A stretch of 64,000 bases of DNA from Escherichia coli. GTDB lineage: Bacteria; Pseudomonadota; Gammaproteobacteria; Enterobacterales; Enterobacteriaceae. Shown here piece by piece: positions 41,201 through 51,162 of this stretch (position 1 is the stretch's first letter; each line of letters starts with the position of its first letter). The translations under genes were made by a program, and so were the position numbers. The stretch is from the NCBI RefSeq assembly GCF_011881725.1, contig NZ_JAATUR010000015.1:1-64000 (forward strand), read 5' to 3'. A model generated the notes under the pieces. That model had not been told where the DNA came from. It made no database searches and was given only the letters and a program-made list of their open reading frames with translations.

Positions 41201-42903
41201 GATCCTGTTTGTTCTTCACCTTCTGGTAATAACACACTGTACATACCACGGTCGGGAATAGTGCCACCGCTGGTTACCGCTAACAGTTGTGCACCTGGAC
41301 GCGGAGTTAATATTCCCGTTTCCCGATTCCAGACAAGTTTTGGGCGAAAAGCAGAAAAGTCACCGGAGGGATAGCGCCCGGAAAGCATATCCAGCGTGGC
41401 GTCAAAAACGCGTCTCGGCAGATCTTTCCACGGTGCGGCACGGCGTACACACGCGTACCACTCATCAACCTGCAATGCGTCCATCGCCGCGGCGGCAACG
41501 GTTTGTTGCGCCAGAATGTCGAGTGGATTGTTCGGCAGCGTCAGGTTTTCCAGCTTGCCAGCAAACATACACTCAACAATGACGGCGGAATCGACTAAAT
41601 CACGCCGGGTACGTGGAAAAAATAGCCCTTTGGAGATGCCACCGACCTGGTGTCCGGCACGTCCAATGCGCTGTAGCCCGCTGGCAACAGAAAGCGGCGT
41701 TGCCACCTGAATCACCAGATCCACCGTGCCCATATCAATTCCCAGTTCAAGACTGGAGGTCGCGACCACGCAGCGTAATTCGCCTGATTTCAGCGCTTGT
41801 TCTGTGATAGCTCGTTGTTCTTTTGAAACGGAGCCATGGTGTGAGCGGGCAATAAAAACGTCGCTACTTTGTACGCGGTTAGAGGTTGCACCGGAGGTCG
41901 ACTCGAAATGGGCCGCATCAATGGCGATAGCCGGGGAGCGCTGTAATCGCGCTGCGTAAAGCTCGTTAAGCCGAGCAGTCAGTTTTTCCGCCAGGCCGCG
42001 AGAATTGGTGAAGACAATGGTTGAGCGATGGCGCAAAACTTCATCAAGGATGCCGGTTTCAATATACGGCCAGATGGAGCCTTCTCTGCCTGCATGGCTG
42101 TCTTCGCCAGTGCCGCTGGCGACCGATGAGACATCATCCATATTAGCGACAGGGACGACAATACGGATTTGCGGGTGTCGCATTGCCGGGGGATTGACTA
42201 CCGTAACCGGGCGATCGCCACCAAGAAATGCCGCCACATCGCTGGCTGAGCGCACAGTGGCAGAAAGGCCAATTCGCTGTGCTGAGGTGTGTTGCAGCGC
42301 ATCGAGCCGCTCCAGACTTAACGCGAGATGCGCACCGCGTTTGCTGCCCGCTACCGCGTGGATTTCATCAATAATTACCGTTTCGACGCCGCGTAGCGTT
42401 TCGCGCGCGCGTGAGGTCAGCATCAGATAGAGTGATTCGGGCGTGGTGATCAGAATATCCGGCGGGTTACGGGTGAGTTTGCTGCGTTCCTGCGCGGGAG
42501 TATCGCCAGTGCGGATCCCCACGCGAAGATTGACGTCCGTTTCGCCGCGCCGTCGCCGTTCATCCGCAATACCCTGTAACGGGATCTGCAGGTTGCGCTG
42601 CACGTCGGTGCCTAGGGCTTTAATCGGTGAAATATAGAGGATACGCGAAGTTTTGCGTTTATATGCCTTGCTGGCATGTTCGCCACCTTCGCGAAAAAGT
42701 TGATCCAGAGCGTAGAGAAACGCTGCCAGTGTTTTGCCGGATCCGGTCGGTGCAATCACCAGCGCATGTTCCACACTCGCAGCCACACGCCAGGTCTGCG
42801 ACTGGACGGTGGTTGGCTGTTTAAAGGTACGAAGAAACCAGTCGCGGGTCGCCAGTGAAAAAACGTCCGGCAGCGACGATGAAGTATTTGGGTTATCTGC
42901 CAT
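38287..42903 (-). CDS. lhr: Lhr, large superfamily II helicase
   Basis: 1538 residues. Superfamily 2 core in the N-terminal ~530: Walker A APTGSGKTLAA (about 51), DEIH box, LSATVR, and motif VI QRIGRAGHQVGG. This is followed by winged-helix-like and Lhr-specific domains with a long C-terminal extension (about 900-1538), predicted tandem WH domains as in bacterial long Lhr (Lhr-HrpB-like C-terminus). A 3'-5' DNA/RNA-hybrid translocase linked to DNA repair. Downstream of rnt with a 92-bp gap on the same strand, so cotranscription is likely. Confidence 0.96.
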   Translation of the reverse strand: MADNPNTSSSLPDVFSLATRDWFLRTFKQPTTVQSQTWRVAASVEHALVIAPTGSGKTLAAFLYALDQLFREGGEHASKAYKRKTSRILYISPIKALGTDVQRNLQIPLQGIADERRRRGETDVNLRVGIRTGDTPAQERSKLTRNPPDILITTPESLYLMLTSRARETLRGVETVIIDEIHAVAGSKRGAHLALSLERLDALQHTSAQRIGLSATVRSASDVAAFLGGDRPVTVVNPPAMRHPQIRIVVPVANMDDVSSVASGTGEDSHAGREGSIWPYIETGILDEVLRHRSTIVFTNSRGLAEKLTARLNELYAARLQRSPAIAIDAAHFESTSGATSNRVQSSDVFIARSHHGSVSKEQRAITEQALKSGELRCVVATSSLELGIDMGTVDLVIQVATPLSVASGLQRIGRAGHQVGGISKGLFFPRTRRDLVDSAVIVECMFAGKLENLTLPNNPLDILAQQTVAAAAMDALQVDEWYACVRRAAPWKDLPRRVFDATLDMLSGRYPSGDFSAFRPKLVWNRETGILTPRPGAQLLAVTSGGTIPDRGMYSVLLPEGEEQTGSRRVGELDEEMVYESRVNDIITLGATSWRIQQITRDQVIVIPAPGRSARLPFWRGEGNGRPAELGEMIGDFLHLLADGTFFSGSIPSWLANENTLANIQGLIDEQRNATGVVPGSRHLVLERCRDEIGDWRIILHSPYGRRVHEPWALAIAGRIHTLWGADASVVASDDGIVARIPDTEGKLPDAAIFLFEPEKLLQIVREAVGSSALFAARFRECAARALLMPGRTPGHRTPLWQQRLRASQLLEIAQGYPDFPVILETLRECLQDVYDLPALERLMRRLNSGEIQISDVTTATPSPFAASLLFGYVAEFLYQSNAPLAERRASVLSLDTELLRNLLGQVEPGELLDPQVIRQVEEELQRLAPGRKAKGEEGLFDLLRELGPMTVDDLKQRHTGSSEEIETYRENLLATKRIFPVIVAGNECLACMDDAASLRDALGVKLPASLPEIYLNRVNYPLRDLFLRYLRFHALVTAEQLASEFGLGIAVVEEQLHQLREQGLVMSLQQDIWVSDEVFRRLRLRSLQAAREATRPVGAQIYARLLLERQGVLPATDGSPALFASTSQGVYEGVDGVMRVIEQLAGIGLPASLWESQILPARVRDYSPEMLDELLATGAVIWSGQKKLGDDDGLVALHLQEYAAESFTPAEQDQAKRSAIQQAIIAVLADGGAWFVQQISQRIREKIGLPVDPSALQEALWELVWQGVITSDIWAPLRALIRSSTSARPSTRRSSRARRGRPVYVPPASPLVSYNTPKLAGRWSLLQVAQLNDTERMLALAENMLDRYGIISRQAVIAENIPGGFPSMQTLCRSMEDSGRIMRGRFVEGLGGAQFADSLTIDRLRDLATQALQTRHYTPVALSANDPANVWGNLLPWPAHPATLVPTRRAGALVVISGGKLLLYLAQGGKKMLVWQEKGELLPPEVFQALTTALRRELRLRFTLTEVNDQPVRQTPMFTLLREAGFSSSPQGLDWG

Positions 42904-42995
42904 TAACGCTATTCCCTGTAAGTATCATGCATGATGCGTGGAATAGCCTCACTATAGATGCCTGAATCATTGCATGTCATCAGGCATCGACTCGA

Positions 42996-43643
42996 TTACA
43001 CCTCTTCGGTGGCAGGCAGCGGCCAGCCTCCCAGTCGTTTCCAGCGGTTGACGATTTCACAAAAAAGCACGGCAGTGCGTTCGGTATCGTACAGCGCGGA
43101 GTGCGCCTGGGTGCTGTCAAAGTCCATGCCAGCGGTCTGGCAAGCTTTTGATAATACGGTTTGTCCAAGCGCCAGCCCGGCCAATGCTGCGGTGTCAAAA
43201 GTGGCGAAAGGATGGAACGGGTTACGTTTCAGTGAGGCGCGTTCTGCGGCGGCCATCATAAAACTGTGGTCGAAATTAGCATTGTGCGCCACCATAATGG
43301 CGCGGTTACAGCCGCTCGCTTTAATGCCTTTACGTACAACTTTAAAAATTTCATGCAGCGCCTCGTATTCGCTGACCGCGCCGCGATCGGGATCGTTCGG
43401 GTCAATGCCGTTGAAGGCGAGGGCTTCTGGTTGCAAGTTCGCGCCGACAAATGGTTCGACGTGGAAATGTAATGTGGTGTCCGGCATCAGCCAGCCTTGT
43501 TCATCCATTTTCAGGGTGATGGCGGCAATCTCAAGTAGCGCATCGGTTTTGGCGTTAAATCCGGCAGTTTCTACATCGATCACAACAGGGTAAAAACCAC
43601 GAAAACGGTCGCACAGACCGGTAAGTTGAGCGTTATCGGACAT
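42996..43643 (-). CDS. rnt: Rnt, ribonuclease T
   Basis: 215-residue DEDDh 3'-5' exonuclease maturing tRNA and other stable RNA 3' ends. Acidic residues: D and E in VIDVETAGF (Exo I), [10 protein letters not shown] (Exo II), [10 protein letters not shown] (Exo III with His and Asp). Start preceded by TAAGAGAATCAG. Confidence 0.97.
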   Translation of the reverse strand: MSDNAQLTGLCDRFRGFYPVVIDVETAGFNAKTDALLEIAAITLKMDEQGWLMPDTTLHFHVEPFVGANLQPEALAFNGIDPNDPDRGAVSEYEALHEIFKVVRKGIKASGCNRAIMVAHNANFDHSFMMAAAERASLKRNPFHPFATFDTAALAGLALGQTVLSKACQTAGMDFDSTQAHSALYDTERTAVLFCEIVNRWKRLGGWPLPATEEV

Positions 43644-43745
43644 CTGATTCTCTTAATACGGATAAATTGCAGCGCGCATTATGACAAATATTACCCGCAG
43701 ATGCAGTAAAGATGCGGGCGCGATGAATTCACGCCCGTCAGGAGA

Positions 43746-44153
43746 TTAGTTGCCCAGACCGCGACCGGCGTCTTTCTCTTCGATCAATTCAATTTTGTAA
43801 CCGTCTGGGTCTTCCACAAAAGCGATAACCGTAGTTCCGCCTTTGACCGGGCCCGCTTCACGGGTAACGTTACCGCCGTTTTGACGGATTTTTTCGCACG
43901 CTTCTGCAGCGTTATCGACGCTAAGTGCGATATGGCCATAAGCAGTGCCGAGTTCGTATTTATCCACGCCCCAGTTGTAGGTCAGTTCGATCACCGCTTC
44001 TTCGGTTTCCGGACCGTAGCCAACAAACGCCAGGGAATATTTGTATTCCGGGTTTTCGCTGGTACGCAGCAGTTTCATGCCCAGTACTTTGGTATAAAAA
44101 TCGATGGAGCGTTGCAAATCGCCAACGCGCAGCATGGTATGAAGAAGACGCAT
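43746..44153 (-). CDS. gloA: GloA, glyoxalase I (Ni-dependent lactoylglutathione lyase)
   Basis: 135 residues. Metal ligands His5, Glu56, His74 and Glu122 are all present at their expected positions. Converts the methylglyoxal-glutathione hemithioacetal to S-lactoylglutathione. Third gene of nemR-nemA-gloA, separated from nemA by an 80-bp gap holding a hairpin. Confidence 0.97.
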
Positions 44154-44201
44154 CTTTATATCCTCAAAATGGCTAACAGATTCAAAATGTTGTTTTAGTA
44201 T

Positions 44202-44221
44202 AGCGGCGGCTTTGCGCCGCT
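44202..44221 (-). terminator. nemA-gloA intercistronic hairpin
   Basis: AGCGGCG-CAAAGC-CGCCGCT, a 7-bp GC stem just after the nemA stop with no T-run on the minus strand. Possibly an attenuator or stabiliser rather than a full terminator. Confidence 0.5.
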
Positions 44222-44233
44222 CGCAATGTTGGA

Positions 44234-45331
44234 TTACAGCGTAGGGTAATCGGTATAGCCTTCCGCGCCGCCACCGTAGAAACTTTCGGCGCGCTGCGGA
44301 TTTAGTTCGGCTTTACGTTGCAGGCGAGCGACCAGATCCGGATTCGCAATCCAGTCACGACCAAACGCCACAGCATCAATTAACCCTTTGCCGATCAGTG
44401 TTTCGGCTTTTTCTACCGTGTATGCGCCAGCCCCGATAATCGGGCCGTGGAAACGGGCGCGCACTTTTTCACGGAAAGCATCGGTATACGGTTTGCCGCC
44501 AGCCCAGTCTGGTTCAGACATATGCAGGTAAGCAATGCCGCGTTTACCCAGTTCCTCAATCAGATACAGCGCATCGGCTTCTTCATTCGGACCATTATCG
44601 GTGTTCTGGAATGTACCGATTGGCGAAACACGAATACCAATGCGATCGGCACCCCATTCTTTAATTCCTGCATCGACCACTTCCAGCACCAGACGTGCGC
44701 GATTTTCTACACTGCCGCCGTACTGATCGGTACGATGATTTGAAGAAGGCGAAAGGAACTGATGCAGTAAATAACCGTGAGCGGAGTGGAGTTCCACCAG
44801 ATCAAATCCGGCTTCACGGGCGTTAGCGATGGCCTGGCGGAAATCGTTGACGATACCCGGAATTTCTTGCAGTTCCAGCGCACGTGGCATGGATGTTTCG
44901 ACGCGGATTGCTTGTCCGTTTTCGTCACGCAGGGAAGTTCTTGTACCGGCGCTAAGCGCTGACGGCGCTACCGGTGCCTGACCGCCTGGTTGTAGGCTGG
45001 CGTGAGATATGCGCCCTGTGTGCCACAGTTGCACGGCTATATGACCGTTTTCAGCATGGACGCCAGCGGTGATTTTTTTCCATGCGGCAATTTGCTCCGG
45101 GCTATGGATGCCTGGCGCACCGGCATACCCTTTTGCCTGGGCGGAAATTTGCGTGGCCTCGCTAATAATCAAACCAGCACTGGCGCGTTGGCGATAGTAT
45201 TCCGCCATCAACGGGGTAGGGATGTCACCCGGTTCAATACTGCGCAGACGCGTTAGTGGTGCCATAAAAATACGGTTTGCCGCCGTGATCGCGCCCACTT
45301 TCAGTGGGGAATACAGTTTTTCAGATGACAT
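44234..45331 (-). CDS. nemA: NemA, N-ethylmaleimide reductase (old yellow enzyme)
   Basis: 365-residue FMN flavoprotein of the OYE family with NAD(P)H-dependent ene/nitro reduction. TIM-barrel motifs include [11 protein letters not shown] (substrate His) and [20 protein letters not shown], ending in the FMN-phosphate site GAYTVEKAE...[12 protein letters not shown]. Detoxifies electrophiles together with GloA, both under NemR control. Confidence 0.97.
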
Positions 45332-45366
45332 AAAGGCTCCCGGTCGTCTGGTGATAAAAATGCCTG

Positions 45367-45966
45367 CTAAACGGCAGGCGTCGCAATAATGGTTTTTACA
45401 TGTGCCAGCGCGTTTTCCAGTGGTTCAGAACTGCGTGAAATTTTGGCCTGCAGATTGGCGCCCAGCCACAGTGCGTAAAGTACTTGTGCCTGTTGCAGCG
45501 GTTTGCCATAAAAGGTTAAGCAATGGTTCTCCCGGCCATTCTCCAGTGCCTGAGAGAGCAGGGCGATCACGCCGCGAGCGCCTTTATCCATCGCGCTGCG
45601 CATATCTTCTGACAGATCGCACACTTCAGCAGAGAGTTTTACTGTCAGGCAACCGCTGATGGTCCCATGTTGGCAAAACTGGTTAAGTGTCTGCTGGTAA
45701 TAGGCCAGAATACGGTCGCGGTAGTTACCTTCGCCGGATTGCAGCAACTCCGCCAGTCGCAGGTGATAAGCCGCGTAATGGCGCTCAAGCATGGCAACGC
45801 CAAACGCTTCTTTAGATCGAAAGTAGTGATAGAAGGACCCTTTCGGCACTTCAGCTGTTTTTAGTAATTCGCTTAACCCCATCCCGGTGAATCCACGTTG
45901 CAGGCAAAGTTGCTCACCCGTAGCCAGGAGATGTTCGCGAGTATCAAGTTCAGTATGTTTGTTCAT
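45367..45966 (-). CDS. nemR: NemR, TetR-family electrophile/hypochlorite sensor
   Basis: 199 residues with the TetR HTH ([29 protein letters not shown], about 28-56). Redox residues Cys21, Cys98, Cys106, Cys116 and Lys175 are all present; in E. coli, Cys106 and Lys175 are implicated in reversible hypochlorite sensing. Represses nemR-nemA-gloA, with the operator at 45981-45996. Confidence 0.97.
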   Translation of the reverse strand: MNKHTELDTREHLLATGEQLCLQRGFTGMGLSELLKTAEVPKGSFYHYFRSKEAFGVAMLERHYAAYHLRLAELLQSGEGNYRDRILAYYQQTLNQFCQHGTISGCLTVKLSAEVCDLSEDMRSAMDKGARGVIALLSQALENGRENHCLTFYGKPLQQAQVLYALWLGANLQAKISRSSEPLENALAHVKTIIATPAV

Positions 45967-45980
45967 GTGTTCGAGTGTAG

Positions 45981-45996
45981 TAGACCAGTCGGTCTA
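45981..45996. promoter_or_regulatory. NemR operator
   Basis: TAGACC-AGTC-GGTCTA, a perfect inverted repeat matching the NemR box, 15 bp before the nemR start; divergent from ydhL, which is probably co-controlled. Confidence 0.9.
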
Positions 45997-46068
45997 GTGC
46001 AAGCAAAGTTGCTACTTTGAGTATTAACAGCTTCAATAGTGGTAATAATCTTATCTGAGGAGGGCGAA

Positions 46069-46308
46069 GTGGCGGAGCAACTAGAGTTCTTTCCCGTCCA
46101 GAGCCCGTGCCGGGGAATTTGCCAGTCTGATGAACGCGGATTTTGTCGCGGCTGTTTTCGTAGCCGGGATGAGCGTTTTAACTGGAATAAAATGAGCGAT
46201 GGCGAAAAACAAGAGGTGCTGCGCCTTTGTCGGCAGCGGCTGATGCGTAAATTACGCGCGAATAAGTCAGCGTCATCAGATGAACCGGAGCAACCATCAC
46301 TCTTTTAG
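46069..46308 (+). CDS. ydhL: YdhL, DUF1289 Cys-rich small protein
   Basis: 79 residues with the DUF1289 pattern SPCRGICQSDERGFCRGCFRS (four Cys, probably metal-binding) and RW/FNW motif. The GTG at 46069 is chosen because TGAGGAGGG sits correctly before it, and the family begins at AEQLEFF; an ATG at 46039 adds ten unconserved residues. Function unknown. Confidence 0.85.
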   Translation: MAEQLEFFPVQSPCRGICQSDERGFCRGCFRSRDERFNWNKMSDGEKQEVLRLCRQRLMRKLRANKSASSDEPEQPSLF

Positions 46309-46355
46309 CATAATCTTGCGTATACTCCTCTCATATCTGATAAGAGGAAGCGATT

Positions 46356-47252
46356 ATGGTTCAGCGTATTACTATTGCGCCGCAAGGCCCGGAGTTTTCC
46401 CGTTTTGTGATGGGCTACTGGCGACTGATGGACTGGAATATGTCTGCCCGTCAGTTAGTTAGCTTTATTGAGGAGCATCTGGATCTCGGCATTACTACCG
46501 TGGACCATGCTGATATTTATGGCGGCTATCAGTGCGAAGCGGCGTTTGGCGAGGCGCTGAAACTGGCGCCCCATCTGCGTGAACGGATGGAAATCGTCAG
46601 TAAATGCGGTATCGCGACGACAGCGCGCGAAGAAAACGTTATTGGTCATTACATCACTGACCGCGAACATATTATTAAAAGCGCCGAACAGTCGCTGATT
46701 AATCTCGCGACCGATCATCTGGATCTCCTGTTAATCCACCGTCCCGACCCCTTAATGGATGCCGATGAAGTGGCGGACGCGTTTAAACACCTGCATCAGA
46801 GTGGTAAAGTGCGCCATTTTGGCGTATCGAACTTCACGCCTGCGCAATTTGCTTTGTTGCAATCACGCCTGCCGTTTACCCTTGCGACCAATCAGGTAGA
46901 AATTTCTCCGGTACATCAGCAATCGCTGCTGGATGGTACGCTCGATCAGCTACAACAACTGCGTGTTCGTCCAATGGCGTGGTCGTGTCTTGGTGGTGGA
47001 CGTCTGTTCAATGATGATTTTTTCCAGCCGCTGCGGGATGAACTCACTGTAATAGCCCAGGAATTAAACGCGGCCACTATTGATCAGGTTGTTTATGCCT
47101 GGATACTGCGTCTGCCGTCGAAACCGCTGCCGATAATCGGCTCCGGTAAAATTGAGCGCGTACGGGCAGCTGTCGAAGCGGAAGCACTGAAAATGACCCG
47201 TCAACAATGGTTCCGTATTCGTAAAGCGGCACTGGGTTACGACGTACCGTAA
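46356..47252 (+). CDS. ydhF: YdhF, aldo/keto reductase family oxidoreductase
   Basis: 298 residues, TIM-barrel AKR: catalytic D-Y pair in DHADIYGGYQ (Asp/Tyr), Lys in VSKCGI and His in LLIHRPDP; NADP-site sequence LPIIGSGKIERV. No substrate known. Separated from ydhL by 47 bp. Confidence 0.93.
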   Translation: MVQRITIAPQGPEFSRFVMGYWRLMDWNMSARQLVSFIEEHLDLGITTVDHADIYGGYQCEAAFGEALKLAPHLRERMEIVSKCGIATTAREENVIGHYITDREHIIKSAEQSLINLATDHLDLLLIHRPDPLMDADEVADAFKHLHQSGKVRHFGVSNFTPAQFALLQSRLPFTLATNQVEISPVHQQSLLDGTLDQLQQLRVRPMAWSCLGGGRLFNDDFFQPLRDELTVIAQELNAATIDQVVYAWILRLPSKPLPIIGSGKIERVRAAVEAEALKMTRQQWFRIRKAALGYDVP

Positions 47253-47331
47253 GCACTTTTAGGAATACCTGCCGTTCAAATATGTGTCACTGGTTTACAC
47301 TTAACCAGTATGCACAATGAACGGAGGTCCT

Positions 47332-47853
47332 ATGAAGCGTTTTAGTCTGGCTATCCTGGCGCTGGTTGTTGCGACCGGCGCACAAGCCGCCAGTGAAAAA
47401 GTCGAGATGAACCTCGTCACGTCGCAAGGGGTTGGGCAGTTAATAGGTAGCGTTACTATTACTGATACTGATAAAGGTCTTGAGTTTTCACCCGATCTGA
47501 AAGCATTACCCCCCGGTGAGCATGGCTTTCATATTCATGCCAACGGAAGCTGTCAACCAGCAACCAAAGATGGCAAAGCTACTGCGGCACAATCCGCAGG
47601 GGGCCATCTTGATCCACAAAATACTGGTAAGCATGAAGGGCCGGAAGGTGCGGGGCATTTAGGCGATCTGCCTGCGCTGGTGGTCAATAATGACGGCAAG
47701 GCAACCGATGCCGTTATTGCGCCTCGTTTGAAATCACTCGATGAAATTAAAGACAAGGCGCTGATGATCCACGTTGGTGGCGATAATATGTCCGATCAAC
47801 CTAAACCGCTGGGCGGTGGCGGTGAACGCTATGCCTGTGGTGTTATTAAGTAA
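47332..47853 (+). CDS. sodC: SodC, periplasmic Cu,Zn superoxide dismutase
   Basis: 173 residues with signal peptide cut near AQAASEK (residue 19). Metal-binding motifs present: GFHIHANGSC (Cu His pair), GGHLDP, GHLGDLPAL and LMIHVGGDN. Protects against exogenous superoxide. The start at 47332 (ACGGAGGTCC upstream) gives the known length. The stop abuts the convergent ydhK stop. Confidence 0.97.
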   Translation: MKRFSLAILALVVATGAQAASEKVEMNLVTSQGVGQLIGSVTITDTDKGLEFSPDLKALPPGEHGFHIHANGSCQPATKDGKATAAQSAGGHLDPQNTGKHEGPEGAGHLGDLPALVVNNDGKATDAVIAPRLKSLDEIKDKALMIHVGGDNMSDQPKPLGGGGERYACGVIK

Positions 47854-49866
47854 CTAAGAGGCCAGCGTACCTTGCGGCGGCGCTTGCTCAAGTTGCGAAA
47901 GTGAGCAGTATAGTCGCCAGACAATCGCCGCCAGTTCACGGGCGGCAGGTTGATGATGACGGGCAAGGGCATCACAAATACGTTGTAACTCTTCAAGTGT
48001 GGCCGCCAGTGATTTTTGCTGAACGCCACGCTCACTCATCACTCCCCGCAACAGAGAAATACAGTTATCCCGTACTTGTGATAACGGATCAGAACGCGAC
48101 TCCCACTCGCGCAATTGCCAGACAACATGCGAGCAGTTCAGTAGCACCACCCCCCAACGTAATAACCAGCGGCGCGCTAGCGCATCCTGGCTGTTACTCA
48201 ACTGACTGACGTGATGATACGTGAGAGATTCAAATTCGTTCTCGTTGTGTATCGGGCGACGGCTGAGTTGATCGACAAAATCCCGGCGCAGCGCGCGAAT
48301 ATGGCGTCGGCTTTTACGAGCATCCGATCCCGGACGCAGAATGGCGAACGCCAACCACGCCAGCGCCACGCCAACGATTTTCGCCAGATTATCGTTAAGA
48401 AAATCTGCGAAATCATACATCGGAGGATTGGTGACGGCGATAAACGATCCCATAAAAACAATCAGTTGCCCCCATAATGCGGCTTGTTTTGGCATTTGTA
48501 TTTTGAGTAGCTGCATTGTTGCCAGCAGGGGGAAAAGAAACAGCAAAAATTGCCATAGCTCGCTAATTTGAACCATCAGGCCAAATTTAACCACAAAGCT
48601 AAATAGCGAAAGTAACACCAGCGTGCGCATCAACAGTGACAACGACTTAAACGGTGCCGCGACGACGGAGTAGAGTACACAGCTAATTGCTGCCAGCGTT
48701 AATGCATTGGCACCGGCATCCCATTGCGAAGCAATACTCCATGCGCCAATCATCATCAATGTGCTAAAGGTTCGCAGCCCGCTCCACATAGCTTCGGCGT
48801 TATCGGTATGACGTGCCAGACCGGAAGTTCGAGGGAGTCTGTCATGAACATCTACACCGCTTTGCAGACGATGTAATTCCTGACTACTTTGCAGATAAAG
48901 GCGGCAAAAATAACGTAGTCGCTGCCAGAAAGCGACGTGCCGGTAGTCGGCGACGTTGGTCGGACGTAGCGGGGCAATAATACGTGCGACGGTGTAAAAA
49001 TCTGTTTGCGAACTGGCGAGCGCCGTCAGTAACAGTTCGAGAATTTCTCGTGTGGCACCTGGCGGTGAAGGCCAGTTGAGCAACATTCGTCGCAGGCTGG
49101 AGATGACGCTGGTTATACGTAATTGTTGGTGGAGCAGCGCATTAAGGCGCGCATTTTGCTCGCGAAAACGATAGTGGCTCCAGAAAGCCTGAATACGCAG
49201 TAAATTCAAGGTCAGTATCTGCCCAATCACCCCTTCATGTGCTGTGCGAATGGCATCGGTTGTTTCAGGCTGCCAGAGCAAACTGGCATGTTCCAGTAAT
49301 CTGGCGTGCATGTTTTTCAATGCGGTTAAAAGAGCTGTAGCATCGGAACTGCTCGGCAGGATCATCATCATCATGCCGCCGCACAGAATACCGACTATCA
49401 CCTCGCACACGCGCGCCTGAGCGATATCCCACAGCTGGCTGGCCTCAGTAATATTGACCATCGGAAAGGCGATGATGGCTGCAGTGTATCCCGCCAGTTG
49501 AAATGCATATGCTACGTTATTCGTGAAGTGCGCACAGGCCCAGGTACAAAAGCCAAGCCACGCCGACATGCTCAATAGAAAAAACCACGGCTCGTTGAGC
49601 GTATGTCCGGCAAGAAGCAGTGCCGCGATGGCTCCCAGCAAACTGCCAGCGATGCGTCCGAGGCTTTTGCTGATGACCCCGCCAACCGTTGGGAAACTCA
49701 CCACAGCGGCTGACGTCATTGCCCAGTAGGGTTCGTCCAGGTTTAAATAATAAGCAACAGCAAGCGCCAGACACATGGCAAGGGTATTGCGTAACGCATA
49801 ACGCCATTGTGCCAGCGTGGCCTTAAACCAGGGCAGGTTGCGCAGGGACCATGACCAGACGTTCAT
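47854..49866 (-). CDS. ydhK: YdhK, FUSC-family efflux inner-membrane component
   Basis: 670 residues: two blocks of about six membrane helices (about 15-170 and 355-500) separated by cytosolic domains, the FUSC/aromatic acid exporter layout. Last gene of ydhI-ydhJ-ydhK, together resembling the AaeXAB efflux pump. Overlaps the ydhJ stop by 1 nt. Substrate unknown. Reported as SlyA-activated. Confidence 0.92.
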   Translation of the reverse strand: MNVWSWSLRNLPWFKATLAQWRYALRNTLAMCLALAVAYYLNLDEPYWAMTSAAVVSFPTVGGVISKSLGRIAGSLLGAIAALLLAGHTLNEPWFFLLSMSAWLGFCTWACAHFTNNVAYAFQLAGYTAAIIAFPMVNITEASQLWDIAQARVCEVIVGILCGGMMMMILPSSSDATALLTALKNMHARLLEHASLLWQPETTDAIRTAHEGVIGQILTLNLLRIQAFWSHYRFREQNARLNALLHQQLRITSVISSLRRMLLNWPSPPGATREILELLLTALASSQTDFYTVARIIAPLRPTNVADYRHVAFWQRLRYFCRLYLQSSQELHRLQSGVDVHDRLPRTSGLARHTDNAEAMWSGLRTFSTLMMIGAWSIASQWDAGANALTLAAISCVLYSVVAAPFKSLSLLMRTLVLLSLFSFVVKFGLMVQISELWQFLLFLFPLLATMQLLKIQMPKQAALWGQLIVFMGSFIAVTNPPMYDFADFLNDNLAKIVGVALAWLAFAILRPGSDARKSRRHIRALRRDFVDQLSRRPIHNENEFESLTYHHVSQLSNSQDALARRWLLRWGVVLLNCSHVVWQLREWESRSDPLSQVRDNCISLLRGVMSERGVQQKSLAATLEELQRICDALARHHQPAARELAAIVWRLYCSLSQLEQAPPQGTLAS

Positions 49867-50723
49867 TACTGACCTACTGCGATACTACAGGTCGTGCCGG
49901 ATACCAGCGTGACATCGCTGGGAACATTATCAAGGGCAAAGCGAACAGGGACGCGCTGGGCGAGACGAACCCAGGGAACGTTAGGTTTTACATCTGGAAT
50001 CAAGCTGGAATCACTTTCAACGCTCTGATCATAAATCGCCCGTCCGATGCTGGAGACGTGACCCCGTAACGTTTTGTTGTCGCTATAGAGTGTAATTTGT
50101 GCTGGTGCACCTTCACGGATATGACGCAATTTGGTTTCTTCAAAATAACCAACGACATAAAACGAGTGGCTGTCGACAAGGGCAAACAGCGGTTTTCCGG
50201 TGTCGGCGTAGTCGCCGATGCGAGTAGTCAGATTAGTCACCCATCCACTCACCGGGGCCCGAATTTCCGTTTGCGCCAGTTGCCATTGTGCCTGTTTCAG
50301 TGTTGCTTGTGCGGCATCGACACTGGCCTGCATCGCTTTAACATTGAGGTTTGCCGTGTCCAGTTCTTCGGCAGAGATAAAATTTTGCGAGAGATGACGG
50401 CGGCGGTTGGCCTCATTATTGGCTCTGGCAAGATCAGACTGTGCTTTCACCAGTTGGGCCTGGGCATTCAGTTCGGCAATGTGGAAGGGTGTTTTATCAA
50501 TAGTGAACAGAATATCGCCAGCGTTAACCAACAGGTTGTCTTTTATATTCATCTCAACAATACGTCCGGACACTTGTGGTGTGATAGCGACCTGTTCTGC
50601 GCGTACTTTGCCATCCCGCGTCCACGGTGACTGCATGTAATAGTTCCATAGCCACCATCCGGCGAGAACGGCAACTACTGCTACAATTATTGTTGAGAAA
50701 TACTTAATTGTTTTAATTGACAT
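49866..50723 (-). CDS. ydhJ: YdhJ, HlyD-type membrane-fusion subunit
   Basis: 285 residues: single N-terminal membrane helix, then barrel-sandwich hybrid halves and alpha-helical hairpin ([22 protein letters not shown]), a periplasmic adaptor of the EmrA/AaeA type. Connects YdhK to an outer-membrane channel, perhaps TolC. The start at 50723 fits the family; an upstream in-frame ATG at 50759 extends into ydhI. Confidence 0.92.
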   Translation of the reverse strand: MSIKTIKYFSTIIVAVVAVLAGWWLWNYYMQSPWTRDGKVRAEQVAITPQVSGRIVEMNIKDNLLVNAGDILFTIDKTPFHIAELNAQAQLVKAQSDLARANNEANRRRHLSQNFISAEELDTANLNVKAMQASVDAAQATLKQAQWQLAQTEIRAPVSGWVTNLTTRIGDYADTGKPLFALVDSHSFYVVGYFEETKLRHIREGAPAQITLYSDNKTLRGHVSSIGRAIYDQSVESDSSLIPDVKPNVPWVRLAQRVPVRFALDNVPSDVTLVSGTTCSIAVGQ

Positions 50724-50725
50724 AG

Positions 50726-50962
50726 TTACCACGCAATCAATATTGCCAGGGCGAAGCATACGCAGATCGCAAATAGCGACAAATCCATTAACAAGGGATG
50801 CCAGATATCGCCCGCGTAGATCCAGTCGCGAAGCAGGCGGTGTATGACAAGCCAGACGACAAATCCAAGCGCGAACGCTTTGAAAAACGGAGGAAAGTAG
50901 ACAGATGCACCGAACACCAGATCTTGTAGGGGCAATCCTGTTGCACTATGCATAAACTTCAC
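50726..50962 (-). CDS. ydhI: YdhI, DUF1656 small membrane protein (AaeX-like)
   Basis: 78 residues, two membrane helices (about 23-45 and 58-78), DUF1656, the small partner always found with the fusion protein and FUSC pump. First gene of the operon, reading away from slyA. Confidence 0.9.
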   Translation of the reverse strand: MKFMHSATGLPLQDLVFGASVYFPPFFKAFALGFVVWLVIHRLLRDWIYAGDIWHPLLMDLSLFAICVCFALAILIAW

Positions 50963-51134
50963 AAAATAGATTCCTTTAAGGCTGGATTTATTGCTTTAGA
51001 TTAATAAATATTGTTTATGTGAGAGAAAATTACACGCTATTTCTGAAAAGCATGTCTGACGGTAAGCAAATGCAGCAATCCATTTGTTTTAGCAATACAA
51101 TTGCTGCACACTATTCTAAAAGCTGTATAATATC

Positions 51135-51146
51135 TTAGCAAGCTAA
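51135..51146. promoter_or_regulatory. SlyA palindrome
   Basis: TTAGCAAGCTAA is the exact 12-bp SlyA consensus palindrome, 16 bp upstream of the chosen slyA start, in the divergent ydhI-slyA region. Fits autoregulation and possibly control of ydhIJK. Confidence 0.93.
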
Positions 51147-51162
51147 TTATAAGGAGATGAAA

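Noticed and set aside
43700..43742. Stem CGGGCG/CGCCCG after gloA as terminator
   Set aside because: Long loop and no T-run in the gloA direction; too weak to annotate.
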